Shown: one piece after another, positions 5,157-5,951 of the stretch
How the letters are laid out: each line of letters opens with the position of its first letter
Numbering within the stretch: position 1 is the first letter of the stretch
Assembly (NCBI GenBank): GCA_029941645.1
Contig: JAPYSZ010000059.1
Span: 1 to 5,951 of the forward strand
DNA from: Candidatus Poseidoniia archaeon
GTDB taxonomy: Archaea; Thermoplasmatota; Poseidoniia; MGIII; CG-Epi1
Direction of reading: 5' to 3'
DNA length: 5,951 nt
The notes under the pieces: generated by a model
Databases searched by the model: none
Told to the model about the DNA's origin: nothing
The model's input: the letters and a program-made list of their open reading frames with translations, nothing else
Position numbers and translations under genes: made by a program

Positions 5157-5879
5157 TTATTCCTCAGTATCGCTTTCCACATCAGGAACGGCAACCGGAA
5201 GCGATTCTTCAGATTCCTCTTGAATAACGTCTGCTGACAAACCGCCACCCTCTCCTGAAGGAGTAAGTATTTCATCTAACTCAGCCATTCTAGAATCGAT
5301 ATCTGATAAATCTGCAAGAAACGTTTTTTCCCTCTTTTCATAATATTTTTTCATTGTTGAACTACCCGTTCGTTTACGGGATTCAGCTTCCTTAAGTTTG
5401 ACCTTAACGTTCATCCTGTCATGTTTTAATCCTTGAAGTTCTAACAACTCTGCCGGAATATATTTTCCAGCTACTGCCAATTCAGATTCAATTCGAAGCC
5501 CTGGTGGAGCTCTTGCTAATGAAGGATGTATATTTGCCATCCAAGGATAAGCTCCTCGATACCAGCCAGCTATGAAGAATAAAAGCGTAGTTAGAAGTAA
5601 AGATGTTGTCACAAAAAATGGTTGAAAATAACCTTTGTCTTCATCTGAAATACCTTCCCAATTAGGTGCATTTCCAAGAGAAGGATTGGCTAAGACAAAA
5701 CCAATTAAAATTACCACACAAATTGACATTGCCATTCCTAATGTGACTCTGTAAAGTGTGTCAAATTCTTCATCTAATTCGCCTCTTCGAGGAAACATGG
5801 CTTGAATTAAGGTATACCCTGGAAAAAATAATACTAGCAAAAGGCCGGCGATTACTCTAAGGTAATTTATCTCTTCCAT
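5157..5879 (-). CDS. DUF1616 family membrane protein with coiled-coil cytoplasmic tail
   Basis: The 240-residue product has three predicted membrane helices: about 8-29, 46-64 and 87-105. The first two match the archaeal DUF1616 pattern: LRVIAGLLLVLFFPGYTL with the conserved PGY, then an FPR turn and an acidic DEEFDTLYRVTLGMAMS entry to helix 2. After helix 3 there is a soluble region: a small segment about 111-150, a Lys/Glu-rich probable coiled coil (about 150-205), and an acidic Ser/Glu tail ending in SDTEE. The biochemical role of the family is not established as far as I know; it is often seen near cell-surface or glycan genes in archaea (recollection, not shown here). A GGAG site lies 5 nt before the ATG. 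The start overlaps the upstream stop as TAATG, and pth2 follows after 2 nt. This looks like the middle of a tightly packed operon. Confidence 0.85.
   Translation of the reverse strand: MEEINYLRVIAGLLLVLFFPGYTLIQAMFPRRGELDEEFDTLYRVTLGMAMSICVVILIGFVLANPSLGNAPNWEGISDEDKGYFQPFFVTTSLLLTTLLFFIAGWYRGAYPWMANIHPSLARAPPGLRIESELAVAGKYIPAELLELQGLKHDRMNVKVKLKEAESRKRTGSSTMKKYYEKREKTFLADLSDIDSRMAELDEILTPSGEGGGLSADVIQEESEESLPVAVPDVESDTEE
5161..5165 (-). promoter_or_regulatory. Ribosome binding site that fixes the TTG start of pth2
   Basis: GAGGA on the minus strand lies inside the last codons of the DUF1616 gene (GAG GAA TAA), 6 nt before the TTG. Its strength and spacing decide in favour of the TTG start. 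They also mean that ribosomes finishing DUF1616 pass directly over the pth2 initiation site. Confidence 0.65.
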
Positions 5880-5950
5880 TAATACTCCAGATTAGGCCTG
5901 TTAAAAATGTCTACCGCCCGTAAAACCACTTCGATATCCATGCGGTTCAG
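5879..5950 (-). CDS. C-terminal end of an unidentified protein (partial, runs off the right edge)
   Basis: On the minus strand, one frame entering from the right edge reads LNRMDIEVVLRAVDIFNRPN and then LEY before a TAA stop. The stop shares its last base with the ATG of the DUF1616 gene (TAATG, 1-nt overlap), an arrangement typical of translationally coupled operon genes, and the GGAG of that gene lies in its last codons. The 23 residues look like a helix followed by a short tail, with no recognisable family. A second frame is also open from the edge but stops at 5903-5901; it has a less protein-like composition and no relation to the next start. Confidence 0.6.
   Translation of the reverse strand: MNRMDIEVVLRAVDIFNRPNLEY
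5885..5888 (-). promoter_or_regulatory. Ribosome binding site of the DUF1616 gene
   Basis: GGAG on the minus strand, 5 nt before the ATG, lies within the final codons of the upstream partial gene. It supports the start at 5879 and coupling to the gene before it. Confidence 0.5.
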
Positions 5951-5951
5951 C

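Noticed and set aside
5901..5951. Alternative minus-strand frame open from the right edge, ending GFTGGRHF
   Set aside because: The competing frame ends in a TAATG overlap with the DUF1616 start, a much better operon junction; both cannot easily be coding.
1..5951. CRISPR arrays, insertion sequences, tRNA or rRNA genes
   Set aside because: No regularly spaced repeats, transposase-like frames, terminal inverted repeats or cloverleaf patterns were seen on either strand.

Overview
The window looks like a piece of an archaeal chromosome. The evidence is an archaeal/eukaryotic-type prolyl-tRNA synthetase, an archaeal Pth2 peptidyl-tRNA hydrolase, a Sec11-type signal peptidase with Ser/His catalysis, a DUF1616 membrane protein, and a type IV pilin-like protein with an archaeal class III signal peptide. 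Promoter signals are TATA-box-like rather than -35/-10. AT-rich sequence, acidic low-complexity segments and Asp-rich calcium loops would fit a marine euryarchaeon such as Poseidoniales (Marine Group II) or a relative. That placement is inference; no rRNA or marker comparison is possible here.

Layout, read in the direction of transcription (minus strand, high to low coordinates): the tail of an unidentified gene (5950-5879) overlaps the start of a DUF1616 membrane protein (5879-5157). Then come pth2 (5154-4801, TTG start), a disordered zinc-ribbon protein (4762-4106), a Sec11-type signal peptidase (4094-3267) and proS (3238-1712). The gaps are -1, 2, 38, 11 and 28 nt, so this is probably one operon mixing translation quality control (Pth2, ProRS) with membrane and secretion functions (signal peptidase, DUF1616).

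After a 115-nt gap with its own TATA-like element and a good ribosome binding site comes a pilin-like surface protein (1596-1006) with one Asp-rich calcium loop. Its coding sequence is visibly richer in G+C than the AT-rich EF-hand gene that follows. A 203-nt gap follows, holding a strong hairpin, a possible H-type pseudoknot and a U-rich tract, which together make a likely 3' end for the pilin mRNA. Next is a two-helix membrane protein with a C-terminal EF-hand pair (802-104). Its stop codon directly abuts the stop codon of an open frame entering from the left edge on the plus strand (2-103), the tail of a convergent gene.

Most of the window is ordinary core-gene territory. The parts most worth a second look are the pilin/EF-hand pair with its shared calcium and CxxxC themes, the pseudoknot-like element between them, the eroded zinc site of the ProRS, and the duplicated LxDLLGDxN motif flanking the zinc ribbon of the unknown operon protein. 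No wholly new system can be demonstrated from the sequence alone.
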